From the NCBI GenBank assembly GCA_039934475.1, contig JBDTMC010000223.1:1-12315 (forward strand): 12,315 nt of DNA. Direction: 5' to 3'. The DNA comes from JBDTMC01 sp039934475 (GTDB lineage: Bacteria > Acidobacteriota > Terriglobia > Bryobacterales > Bryobacteraceae). A program made the translations under genes and the position numbers. This document shows positions 1-6,232 of the stretch, piece after piece. The notes beneath the pieces were generated by a model. The model made no database searches. It was not told the DNA's origin and saw nothing but the letters and a program-made list of their open reading frames with translations. Every line of letters begins with the position of its first letter. The first letter of the stretch is position 1.

Positions 1-1
1 T

Positions 2-58
2 CCCATTCGGGGGCGATTGGCATTCCCGCAAATCGTCGACAAGCGCAAAGTCGCATAG
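2..58 (+). CDS. Possible C-terminal tail of an upstream gene, cut by the left edge
   Basis: Frame 2 is open from the left edge to a TAG at 56-58 and would give 18 residues ending in DKRKVA. The main support is positional: a strong hairpin begins 10 bases after the stop, as expected at the end of a transcription unit. The other two plus frames stay open further, one to 333 and one to about 132, so the frame choice is not secure. The tail is too short to assign to any family. Confidence 0.2.
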   Translation, partial: PIRGRLAFPQIVDKRKVA

Positions 59-68
59 TTGGCGCCTT

Positions 69-96
69 GAGCGGGACGCGCAGGCACGTCCCGCTC
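69..96 (+). terminator. GC-rich perfect hairpin, probable transcription terminator
   Basis: GAGCGGGACG (69-78) and CGTCCCGCTC (87-96) form a perfect 10-bp stem around the 8-base loop CGCAGGCA. The downstream flank is pyrimidine-rich (CTCTTCTAC) but lacks a proper T tract, so it is not a textbook intrinsic terminator. It lies just after the candidate stop codon at 56-58. It could also be one copy of a dispersed intergenic palindrome, which the window alone cannot test. Confidence 0.45.
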
Positions 97-401
97 CTCT
101 TCTACAGGAGCTGCAGAGTCATTAATCGTTACTGGAAGGGTTGGCGGAAAGCCAGTGGGAGTCAAACTTCCACTCCGCCAATGATATCTGTCAAGTTGTT
201 GATTCTCCATATGGAAGAAATGGCTACATTGGGGCGCAGGCCGTACAAAATCCCGTACAAATCAGCGGCCAGGGAGGCCGTCCCTGTGCGGCCTCGGTGG
301 AGTCGATTTCGGGGCTACAGCGCGCTGGCTTGATCGTTAGGCAAACCCACCCCGAACTTCTGGTCAGCAAGCAGAGGCAACGAAAGGATGAGGCGATCGT
401 G
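97..401. other. Leader region between the hairpin and repA, no convincing gene
   Basis: About 300 bases separate the left hairpin from the preferred repA start. Two plus-strand frames stay open here: the repA frame, reachable back to TTG 141, and a frame ending at 333. Neither translation resembles a known domain upstream of about position 340. The stretch holds a pair of 9-bp direct repeats and a small hairpin, listed separately. No convincing promoter for repA was found. The part from about 360 probably belongs to the repA coding region if its true start is TTG 330 or GTG 297. Confidence 0.4.
241..286. repeat. Two 9-bp direct repeats plus a small hairpin upstream of repA
   Basis: CCGTACAAA occurs at 241-249 and again at 253-261, a 12-bp period. 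It is followed by CAGGGA (270-275) and TCCCTG (281-286), a perfect 6-bp inverted repeat around GGCCG. Short direct repeats near a replication initiator recall iterons, but real iteron arrays usually have more and longer copies. This may be a remnant or chance. There is no AT-rich segment or DnaA-box-like element beside it to strengthen an origin call. Confidence 0.25.
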
Positions 402-1256
402 ATGGTGCGTGCCAACCGCGAAACCGCCTCTCAGAATCTCGGCTTCGCCTCCCGTCCGTTCGTATTGTGCGGCCTTCCTGTCAGGCGCCCCTCACGGGAC
501 GTGCTGCTTCATGAACGCCGCAACGGTCACTTCGTTCTTCAGGTGACCGGACATCCCGACTATGGCCTCCCCTGGGGACAAGACCGTCTTGTGCCGATCT
601 TCCTGGCGACCTTGGCCATTCGGCAGCAGAGCCGGACAATCGCATTCGACAGCGCGGCGGAGATGCTGGACACGTTCGGCATGCAGCAGGGCGGCTCCCA
701 GTACAGGCGGCTGATTGAAGCGTTCAAGCGCGTCTTCGGCGCCACCATGTTCTTCGGCACCGATACCCTCCGGGAGCGGAGCCGCGTGGTCTATCAATCC
801 CGTTTCAGTTTCATGAGCGAGGCGCGGATCTGGTATTCCCGCCATGCCGAGCGGCCAACCCTGCCGGGAGACTGCCGGAATCTGATCGTACTGAGCAATG
901 AGTTCTTCCGGGAGGTTGTGGATCATCCGATCCCGACGGACCTTGAGGCGGCGAAGGCTCTATCGTGCGCGCCCGCGGCGCTGGATTTGTTCACTTGGCT
1001 ATCGTACCGGTGTTTTACTGCCAGGGGAGAGGAGGAGGTTCCCCTGTTCGGGGCAACCGGCCTATCCCACCAACTCGGCGGCCTGGAGTACAGCCGGCCG
1101 CGGAAGTTCCGGGAGAAGCTGGAGGGATGGCTTAAACTGATCCGAACAATGTGGCCGGATTGCCCGGCGCGTGTGTCCGCGTGCGGGCGTCAATTGGTCC
1201 TCTCCCACGCCGCCGCTATCCATCCATCCACGCTCAAGCAATCTACCCCAGCGTAA
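402..1256 (+). CDS. repA: Plasmid replication initiator protein, RepA_C family
   Basis: This encodes a RepA-type initiator, expected to bind a plasmid origin and start its replication in the cytoplasm. The 284-residue product has the family order: an N-terminal helix leading to NLGF and SRPFVLCGLP, then RRNGHFVLQVTG, then GLPWGQDRLVPIFLATLA, then the FGMQQGGSQYRRLIEAFKRV winged-helix-like stretch. The C-terminal half has LDLFTWLSYRCF and a conserved region ending near PARV. The chosen ATG 402 has GAGG at 390-393, 8 bases upstream. The helix preceding it (KQRQRKDEAI) looks coding, so TTG 330 or GTG 297 could be the true start. TTG 141 is open but its translation looks non-coding. No disabling mutation is visible. 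The stop touches the stop of the traF remnant on the other strand. No parA/parB, relaxase or other plasmid gene is visible, so this is probably a stranded plasmid or integrative-element gene. Confidence 0.82.
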   Translation: MVRANRETASQNLGFASRPFVLCGLPVRRPSRDVLLHERRNGHFVLQVTGHPDYGLPWGQDRLVPIFLATLAIRQQSRTIAFDSAAEMLDTFGMQQGGSQYRRLIEAFKRVFGATMFFGTDTLRERSRVVYQSRFSFMSEARIWYSRHAERPTLPGDCRNLIVLSNEFFREVVDHPIPTDLEAAKALSCAPAALDLFTWLSYRCFTARGEEEVPLFGATGLSHQLGGLEYSRPRKFREKLEGWLKLIRTMWPDCPARVSACGRQLVLSHAAAIHPSTLKQSTPA

Positions 1257-1461
1257 TTAATCAGGAGTTGCCGGCTGAAACGAGTTCGGGATCGCCTTGC
1301 CCTTGACGACGATCCCGCCGGTCGCTATCTCCACCGTGTCGCCACACTCGGCCACGATGTGTTTCATCGAGAGTCGCCGCGCCGTCGGCACAGCAGCCGC
1401 TAGTTCTGAAATGGCGTTGGGCGGAAAGCGACCCGAAGGTCTCTGGCGGGCAGAACTCCAC
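1257..1461 (-). pseudogene. traF: Frameshifted fragment of a TraF-like conjugative signal peptidase (S26 family)
   Basis: Reading leftward from 1461, one frame gives VEFCPPETFGSL, then a serine/glycine/cysteine-rich stretch, then GAATL. A single extra base near 1368 breaks the frame. The next frame continues MKHIVAECGDTVEI, then VVKGKAIPNS, and stops at 1257-1259. Joined, this matches the middle of TraF-type peptidases: the FCPP segment, then signal-peptidase box D (consensus K-R/P-V-A-x-P-G-D) and the NGxxLPNS turn. The Lys of MKH would be the catalytic general base; the box-D Pro is replaced by Cys. The N-terminal part with the catalytic Ser and the C-terminal part are absent, so it cannot be functional. 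TraF matures the pilin of conjugative transfer systems, so this fits a decayed conjugative element together with repA. A sequencing error could explain the frameshift but not the two truncations. Confidence 0.65.
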
Positions 1462-1573
1462 AGGGTTGGCTGCCGCATCGGATGTCGCCGCGGAAAGGCG
1501 GTTGAAGCGGGCGCTGGCCGACGCGATGCTGGCGACCAGATTTGCTGGCGGCCAGATTCTGACAAACGGCTAG
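1441..1573 (+). other. Possible gene fragment with coding-like codon use, unidentified
   Basis: The plus frame ending at TAG 1571-1573 is open across this stretch and reads SGGQNSTGLAAASDVAAERR and then LKRALADAMLATRFAGG. It is alanine-rich and helix-forming, and most third codon positions are G or C, as in real genes here. It has no good start and overlaps the 5' edge of the traF remnant on the opposite strand, so at most the part after about 1462 could be a C-terminal fragment of a lost gene. I do not recognise it. The opposite-strand frame also has GC-rich third positions, so composition alone does not decide. Confidence 0.2.
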
Positions 1574-1587
1574 AAATGGGATATCAT
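1559..1587 (+). promoter_or_regulatory. Sigma-70-type promoter of the PSCyt1/DUF1501 operon
   Basis: CTGACA (1559-1564) and TATCAT (1582-1587) each match the -35 and -10 consensus at 5 of 6 bases, with an ideal 17-base spacer. Transcription would start near 1594-1595, immediately before ATG 1596, so the transcript would have essentially no 5' leader. No convincing Shine-Dalgarno sequence precedes that ATG, which agrees with a leaderless message. This has not been measured. Confidence 0.55.
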
Positions 1588-1595
1588 ACCCAACC

Positions 1596-4500
1596 ATGCA
1601 GACAAGCCGCCATCTTCGATCGGCTCTGTTAGCCGGGGTGACTGCACTTTCCTTCTTGGGTGCACTTCAACCCCTTGCACCGGCTCAACCAAGGCGGAAC
1701 ATCGATTTTGTAAGGGACGTCCAACCAATTTTTTCTGCATCCTGCGGTCCCTGCCATGGCGCAAAACAGCAGATGGCGCAACTCCGGCTCGACGCTAGAA
1801 ATTCAGTTCTCGGACCGCGGCCGAGCGGTGCAGTCGTGGTGCCAGGCAAACCAGACGAGAGCACGTTATGGCAGGTCGTCGCCGGCGCGGGAACTAAACC
1901 GCGAATGCCGTTCGGTGGACAGCGACTACCTGATGAGTCAATCGAAATCATTCGACAGTGGATTGAGCAAGGCGCCAGTTGGCCTGAGGGCGCGGGGGTC
2001 ACTGTTCACGACGCCCAGCAACATTGGGCGTATGCTAAGCCGGTGCGGCCCGGCATGCCAGCGGTCCGTAACGCGTCCTGGCCCAGGAATTCCATCGATT
2101 ATCTCGTCTTGTCGCGACTCGAGAAAGAGGGATTGGCGCCATCTGGCGAAGCCGGCAAGGAGACCCTGATCCGGCGGGTTTCCCTTGACACGCGTGGCTT
2201 GCCACCGAGTATAAACGAAATCGATGCCTTTCTTTCCGACGTTGCACCCGGGGCGTACGAACGCTTAGTTGACCGCATGCTTGGCGCTCCACAGTATGGA
2301 GAGCGGTGGGCTCGACCTTGGCTTGATCTGGCAAGGTATGCCGATTCAAACGGCTATGAGAAGGACAGAAGCCGCAGTATTTGGCTGTATCGCGATTGGG
2401 TCATCGGAGCTTTCAACCGGAATATGCCGTTCGATCAGTTCACCATCGAGCAGATTGCCGGGGATCTCTTGCCGCATGCCACCTTGGATCAGCGCATCGC
2501 CACTGGATTCCATCGCAACACGCTGATCAATGACGAGGGAGGGGTGGATGCCGAAGAGTTCCGCGTGGCAGCAGTGCTTGATCGAGTGAACACGACGGCC
2601 ACAATATGGTTGGGATCGACCATTGGGTGCGCTCAGTGCCACAATCACAAGTACGATCCATTCTCGCAGGAAGAGTATTACCGCTTCTTCGCCCTTCTCA
2701 ACAACGACAAACCGGACATTGAAGCAGATGCTTTTAACGTTCGGGCGGAGAATCTTGGCCCTCAGGTGGAAGTTCCTACGCCAAAACAAGCAGTCGAACA
2801 GGAGAGACTGCAGCGAGAAGTTGCCCGCCATACGGCAACCCTTGAGAAACAGACGCCAGCTATGGAGGCGGCTCAAGAACTGTGGGAGAAGGGCTGGGAA
2901 AAGCAAGAGAGTGCATGGAAAGCCATCGACGCAACGCCTCAAGATTCCCTGGATGGGGTGAAGTTAACGGCTCTTCCGGACAAATCCGTGATTGCTACAG
3001 GCCGGAATCCAGATCAGGCCACATACATCCTCACTGCGAAGACAGATATCCGAGGGATTACCGGTATCCGGCTGGAGGCAATTCCGGACGGCAGCATGCC
3101 CAATGGAGGATCTGGCCGCGCTCCGGACGGCAACTTTATTCTTACGGGGTTTGAACTTGAAGTTTCTCCAGTAAAGACGCAGGCCGATCCGAAGCAAGTG
3201 GTTCTCTCCGCCGCCTTTGCGGATAGCGCGCGCCATGGGTTTGAAGCGGAACGCGTCGTAGAAGCCACGGGGAAAACCGGTTGGTCGGTGCGGGAAGACG
3301 GCCCGCGTTCGGCCGTTCATGAAGCTGTTTTCCTGACGGAAGTGCCGGTTGGCTTTGAAGGAGGAACCCGCGTCAAGTTTACTCTCAAGCAGGAGTCGCC
3401 AGAAAAGCAGTGTGCGCTGGGCCGGTTTCGCATCTCTGTTACCACAGCGCAATATCCGGGCCTCAACTTGTGGACTTCGCCCGGTTCCAAGGTGAGAAGC
3501 CAGGAACAGAAGATGGCACTCGCAAAGTATTTTCGATTGACCACGCCCCAATTGGCCGAAACCCGGAAGTTACGTGCGGAAGCGCGCGAGAGGCTTCAAC
3601 ATTTGGACATTCCAACATCAATGGTCATCGAAGCCATGCCGGAGCCTCGGGAGAGCCACATTCTCATCCGGGGGAACTTCATGACCAAAGGAACGCAAGT
3701 CAGCGGGGGATTTCCGGCGGTCCTGCACAAGCCCGCGAAAGGCGAAGCGCAGGGCCGCTTGGCGCTCGCCCGTTGGCTGGTCGACAACGAAAACCCACTC
3801 GTGGCTCGGGTGACGGTCAATCGGATCTGGGAACAGTATTTTGGCCGTGGAATCGTGGAGACTCCGGACGATTTTGGAACGCGCGGCGACCGGCCAGCCA
3901 ATCCGGAATTACTGGACTGGCTGGCTGTTGAATTCATGGAGAAGGGATGGGATCTCAAAGCGATTCATCGCCTCATTTTGAATTCGGCCACCTACCGGCA
4001 GGCTTCCAACGTAACACCTCAGCTTTTGGAAAGAGATCCCTATAACCGGCTGTTGGCGCGCGGACCTCGATTTCGGCTTGAGGCCGAGTTCATTCGGGAT
4101 ATCGCTCTTACGGCAGGGGGCATTCTCAACTCTAAAATTGGAGGTCCGAGCGTTTATCCGCCCCTACCGGAGGGAATACTCAAGAACAGCTTCAGCTCTT
4201 ACGACGTGAAGAACCTTTGGGTCAACCCCGAGGCTGCTGATCGGTATCGGCGTGGAATCTATACGTTCTGGCGGCGCACCGAGCCTTATCCCTCTTTTCT
4301 GACTTTCGACGCACCGCGCCGCGACGTGTGCGTGGTAAACCGGTCCCGAACCAATACACCGTTGCAAGCCCTGGTGACGTTGAACGATCCTGCCTTCGTG
4401 GAGGCCGCAGCGGGACTGGGACAACGAATGATGCAGGAGCAGGGCACGAGCGGAGAAAGAATCGTTTACGGCTTTCGACGTTGTGTATCCCGGAAACCGA

Positions 4501-4700
4501 AGCAAATAGAGTCATTGGAGCTGGAAAATCTGTTTCGGAAATCGCTCGGCATGTTCCAGAAAGATCCGGAAGCCGCGAAGTCCCTGGCAAGTTCCAGCGG
4601 ACTGAAATTAGCTGCGAACACGGACTACCCAGAGCTGGCAAGCTGGATTTTGGTAGCGAATGTTCTATTGAATCTCGACGAGACGATCACGAAAAATTAA
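1596..4700 (+). CDS. PSCyt1-DUF1549-DUF1553 (PSD1) multidomain exported cytochrome-like protein
   Basis: A 1034-residue protein with an N-terminal export signal (residues 1 to about 30: basic start, LLAGVTALSFLGAL core, APA before the likely cleavage site). Residues about 36-130 are a Planctomycete-type cytochrome c domain (PSCyt1), with CGPCH at 50-54 as haem attachment and M103 in RMP as likely axial ligand. Residues about 165-375 are DUF1549 (PSCyt2), with a second CxxCH, CAQCH at 345-349, in the family context NHKYDP. Residues about 395-445 look like a coiled coil. Residues about 450-620 form a beta-rich insert with no family I can name. Residues about 715-965 are DUF1553 (PSD1), recognised by ALARWLVDNENPLVARVTVN, DWLAVEF and RSRTNTPLQALVTLNDP. 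Length and order are normal for the family. Function is unsettled; haem-dependent electron transfer in the periplasm or at the cell surface is the usual inference. The next gene starts 3 bases after the stop and encodes its habitual DUF1501 partner. Confidence 0.9.
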   Translation: MQTSRHLRSALLAGVTALSFLGALQPLAPAQPRRNIDFVRDVQPIFSASCGPCHGAKQQMAQLRLDARNSVLGPRPSGAVVVPGKPDESTLWQVVAGAGTKPRMPFGGQRLPDESIEIIRQWIEQGASWPEGAGVTVHDAQQHWAYAKPVRPGMPAVRNASWPRNSIDYLVLSRLEKEGLAPSGEAGKETLIRRVSLDTRGLPPSINEIDAFLSDVAPGAYERLVDRMLGAPQYGERWARPWLDLARYADSNGYEKDRSRSIWLYRDWVIGAFNRNMPFDQFTIEQIAGDLLPHATLDQRIATGFHRNTLINDEGGVDAEEFRVAAVLDRVNTTATIWLGSTIGCAQCHNHKYDPFSQEEYYRFFALLNNDKPDIEADAFNVRAENLGPQVEVPTPKQAVEQERLQREVARHTATLEKQTPAMEAAQELWEKGWEKQESAWKAIDATPQDSLDGVKLTALPDKSVIATGRNPDQATYILTAKTDIRGITGIRLEAIPDGSMPNGGSGRAPDGNFILTGFELEVSPVKTQADPKQVVLSAAFADSARHGFEAERVVEATGKTGWSVREDGPRSAVHEAVFLTEVPVGFEGGTRVKFTLKQESPEKQCALGRFRISVTTAQYPGLNLWTSPGSKVRSQEQKMALAKYFRLTTPQLAETRKLRAEARERLQHLDIPTSMVIEAMPEPRESHILIRGNFMTKGTQVSGGFPAVLHKPAKGEAQGRLALARWLVDNENPLVARVTVNRIWEQYFGRGIVETPDDFGTRGDRPANPELLDWLAVEFMEKGWDLKAIHRLILNSATYRQASNVTPQLLERDPYNRLLARGPRFRLEAEFIRDIALTAGGILNSKIGGPSVYPPLPEGILKNSFSSYDVKNLWVNPEAADRYRRGIYTFWRRTEPYPSFLTFDAPRRDVCVVNRSRTNTPLQALVTLNDPAFVEAAAGLGQRMMQEQGTSGERIVYGFRRCVSRKPKQIESLELENLFRKSLGMFQKDPEAAKSLASSSGLKLAANTDYPELASWILVANVLLNLDETITKN

Positions 4701-4703
4701 GCC

Positions 4704-6128
4704 ATGAAAGAGAATTTAGATAGTATTACCCGGCGGCATCTACTCCGCGGCACCGGGTTGGGGTTCGGATCGATTGCGCTGTCTCAACTGTTGGGCGGCG
4801 CCGGGGCCGATAGCACTGATCTTTTAGCTGGGAAGAAGCCTCACTTCACCCCGACGGCCAAGCGCGTGATCTTTCTGTTCATGGCCGATGCACCATCGCA
4901 ACTGGACCTGTTCGAACACAAACCCAAGTTGACTGAAATGAGCGGCCAGCCAATTCCAGAGGAGTTGATTAAGGGCCAGCGATTTGCGTTCCTTCGAGGC
5001 GTGCCGAAGATCTTGGGATCCCCTTGGAAGTTCGAATTGAACAAGAAATCGGGCGTTTATCTCTCTGAATTGATGCCGCATCACAACGACGTCCTGGACG
5101 ATATTACTTTCCTCCGATCCATGTGGACCGAGGAATTCAACCACGTTCCTGCGCAGCTATTCCTGAACACAGGATCGCCGCGCCTGGGGCGGCCTTGTAT
5201 GGGCTCCTGGGTAAGCTATGGGCTGGGCAGCGAAACCAAGGACCTGCCCGGTTACGTGGTCCTGGCGTCCGGCAAAGCCAGCCGGTGCGGGACTGCATGC
5301 TGGGGCAGCGGATTTCTGCCTAGCGTTTACCAGGGCGTCGAGTTTCGGTCAGCGGGAGATCCGGTTCTGTATCTGTCCAATCCGCCCGGCATGAGTAGTG
5401 AGGTCCGCCGCGAGTCCTTGGATACGCTCAATACGCTCAACAGGCAGAGTTACCTCGAAGCTGGCGACCCGGAAATTGCGACACGCATAAATTCGTTTGA
5501 GATGGCTTACCGAATGCAAACCAGCGTGCCTGAGTTGATGGATATCTCGAAAGAGCCGGCCGCAACGCACGCCATGTACGGGACGGAACCAGGTAAAACG
5601 TCTTTCGCCAATAATTGTCTATTGGCGCGCCGGTTGGTTGAGCGGGGATGCCGTTTCGTTCAGCTCTATCACGGCGGGTGGGATCATCATGGTGGCAACG
5701 GCGATCAGAATCTGGTGAGCAACCTGCCGGAACGCGCCAGGCAGGTAGATCAAGCCTCCGCAGCCTTGATCAAAGACCTGAAGCAGAGGGGACTGCTTGA
5801 CGACACCCTCGTCATCTGGGGCGGTGAATTCGGACGTACTTCTATGCTGCAGGGCGAGTACTCAAAGACTCAACTCGGGCGGGACCATCACGGCAAAGGC
5901 TACACGATGTGGATGGCCGGAGGTGGCCTCAAACGTGGTTTCAGTCTGGGGGCGACCGACGAATTGGGCACTCAGATCACCGAAGACCCCGTCCACATTC
6001 ACGACCTTCAGGCGACCATACTGCATCTGCTTGGAATTGAACACACCAAGTTAACGTACCGATTCCAGGGACGCGATTTCCGGCTGACGGATGTTCATGG
6101 AGAAGTGGTGAAAAAGATTTTAGCGTGA
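4704..6128 (+). CDS. DUF1501 family protein with Tat signal (alkaline phosphatase/sulfatase-like fold)
   Basis: This is a 474-residue DUF1501 protein, full length for the family. The N terminus has a twin-arginine signal: TRRHLLRG at 9-16, then a hydrophobic stretch GLGFGSIALSQLL and GAGA as a plausible cleavage site, implying folded export, often with a cofactor or metal. Family hallmarks follow: RVIFLFMADAPSQLDLF (54-70), GFLPSVYQG, FVQLYHGGWDHHGG (about 318-331), WGGEFGRT (372-379), GRDHHGKGYTMWMAGGG (D394, H395, H396), and the closing HDLQATILHLLG and YRFQGRDFRLTDVHG. The Asp/His clusters resemble metal-ligand motifs of the alkaline-phosphatase superfamily, so a hydrolase role is plausible but unproven. 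ATG 4704 lies 3 bases after the upstream stop with no clear Shine-Dalgarno, which suggests translational coupling. No good terminator hairpin follows; the next promoter starts 32 bases beyond the stop. Confidence 0.92.
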   Translation: MKENLDSITRRHLLRGTGLGFGSIALSQLLGGAGADSTDLLAGKKPHFTPTAKRVIFLFMADAPSQLDLFEHKPKLTEMSGQPIPEELIKGQRFAFLRGVPKILGSPWKFELNKKSGVYLSELMPHHNDVLDDITFLRSMWTEEFNHVPAQLFLNTGSPRLGRPCMGSWVSYGLGSETKDLPGYVVLASGKASRCGTACWGSGFLPSVYQGVEFRSAGDPVLYLSNPPGMSSEVRRESLDTLNTLNRQSYLEAGDPEIATRINSFEMAYRMQTSVPELMDISKEPAATHAMYGTEPGKTSFANNCLLARRLVERGCRFVQLYHGGWDHHGGNGDQNLVSNLPERARQVDQASAALIKDLKQRGLLDDTLVIWGGEFGRTSMLQGEYSKTQLGRDHHGKGYTMWMAGGGLKRGFSLGATDELGTQITEDPVHIHDLQATILHLLGIEHTKLTYRFQGRDFRLTDVHGEVVKKILA

Positions 6129-6159
6129 CCCCGGCTGCTCCGACGCTTGATATTGTGGC

Positions 6160-6188
6160 TTGACCATCGGAATATCCGGTGGTATGAT
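6160..6188 (+). promoter_or_regulatory. Extended -10 promoter of the receptor-TPR-propeller operon
   Basis: TTGACC (6160-6165) matches the -35 consensus at 5 of 6 bases and TATGAT (6183-6188) matches the -10 at 5 of 6, with a 17-base spacer. TGG at 6180-6182 supplies the TGn of an extended -10. Transcription should start near 6195, leaving a leader of about 38 bases before ATG 6233. This is the strongest promoter-like sequence I found in the window. Confidence 0.65.
6164..6182. promoter_or_regulatory. 19-bp imperfect palindrome in the promoter spacer, candidate operator
   Basis: CCATCGGaatatCCGGTGG pairs at 7 of 9 symmetric positions around base 6173. It fills the spacer exactly, overlapping the last two bases of the -35 and ending just before the -10. 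A dimeric repressor bound here would block RNA polymerase, and a MerR-type activator is another option given the placement. No regulator gene lies in the window, so the cognate protein is unknown. Confidence 0.4.
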
Positions 6189-6220
6189 CTTCCGGACTGC
6201 AGCTCCACACTATCCACGTA

Positions 6221-6227
6221 AGAGGTG
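6221..6227 (+). promoter_or_regulatory. Strong Shine-Dalgarno site of the TonB-dependent receptor gene
   Basis: AGAGGTG ends 5 bases before ATG 6233, and the AGAGG core ends 7 bases before it, which is optimal spacing. It fixes the receptor start. It is the clearest ribosome binding site in the window; the PSCyt1, DUF1501 and TPR genes lack a comparable one. Confidence 0.7.
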
Positions 6228-6232
6228 TTCGC

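Noticed and set aside
67..333. 88-codon TTG-started frame that might be a small excisionase-like gene
   Set aside because: A KIPYK segment followed by an Arg-rich stretch hinted at a decayed helix-turn-helix excisionase, but the key helix pattern is missing, no start has a ribosome site, and the frame overlaps the hairpin.
492..926. 144-codon minus-strand open frame opposite repA
   Set aside because: It is a shadow of the repA reading frame in GC-rich DNA. Its translation shows no domain-like pattern, while the plus strand matches RepA_C throughout.
1577..1611. Possible divergent promoter on the minus strand (TATGAT at 1588-1583)
   Set aside because: The correctly spaced -35 position on the minus strand reads GGCGGC, far from consensus, and only the traF remnant lies in that direction.
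2346..3551. Two long minus-strand open frames (198 and 195 codons) inside the PSCyt1 gene
   Set aside because: The plus-strand frame carries recognised family motifs continuously. The minus frames have Cys/Arg-rich, low-complexity translations typical of antisense shadows.
5422..5439. Perfect tandem 9-bp repeat ATACGCTCA x2 in DUF1501
   Set aside because: It lies in frame and simply encodes TLNTLN in a helical linker. A two-copy in-frame duplication needs no regulatory explanation.
6129..6159. Terminator after the DUF1501 gene
   Set aside because: I found no GC-rich inverted repeat followed by a T tract in this short gap, so no terminator is called.
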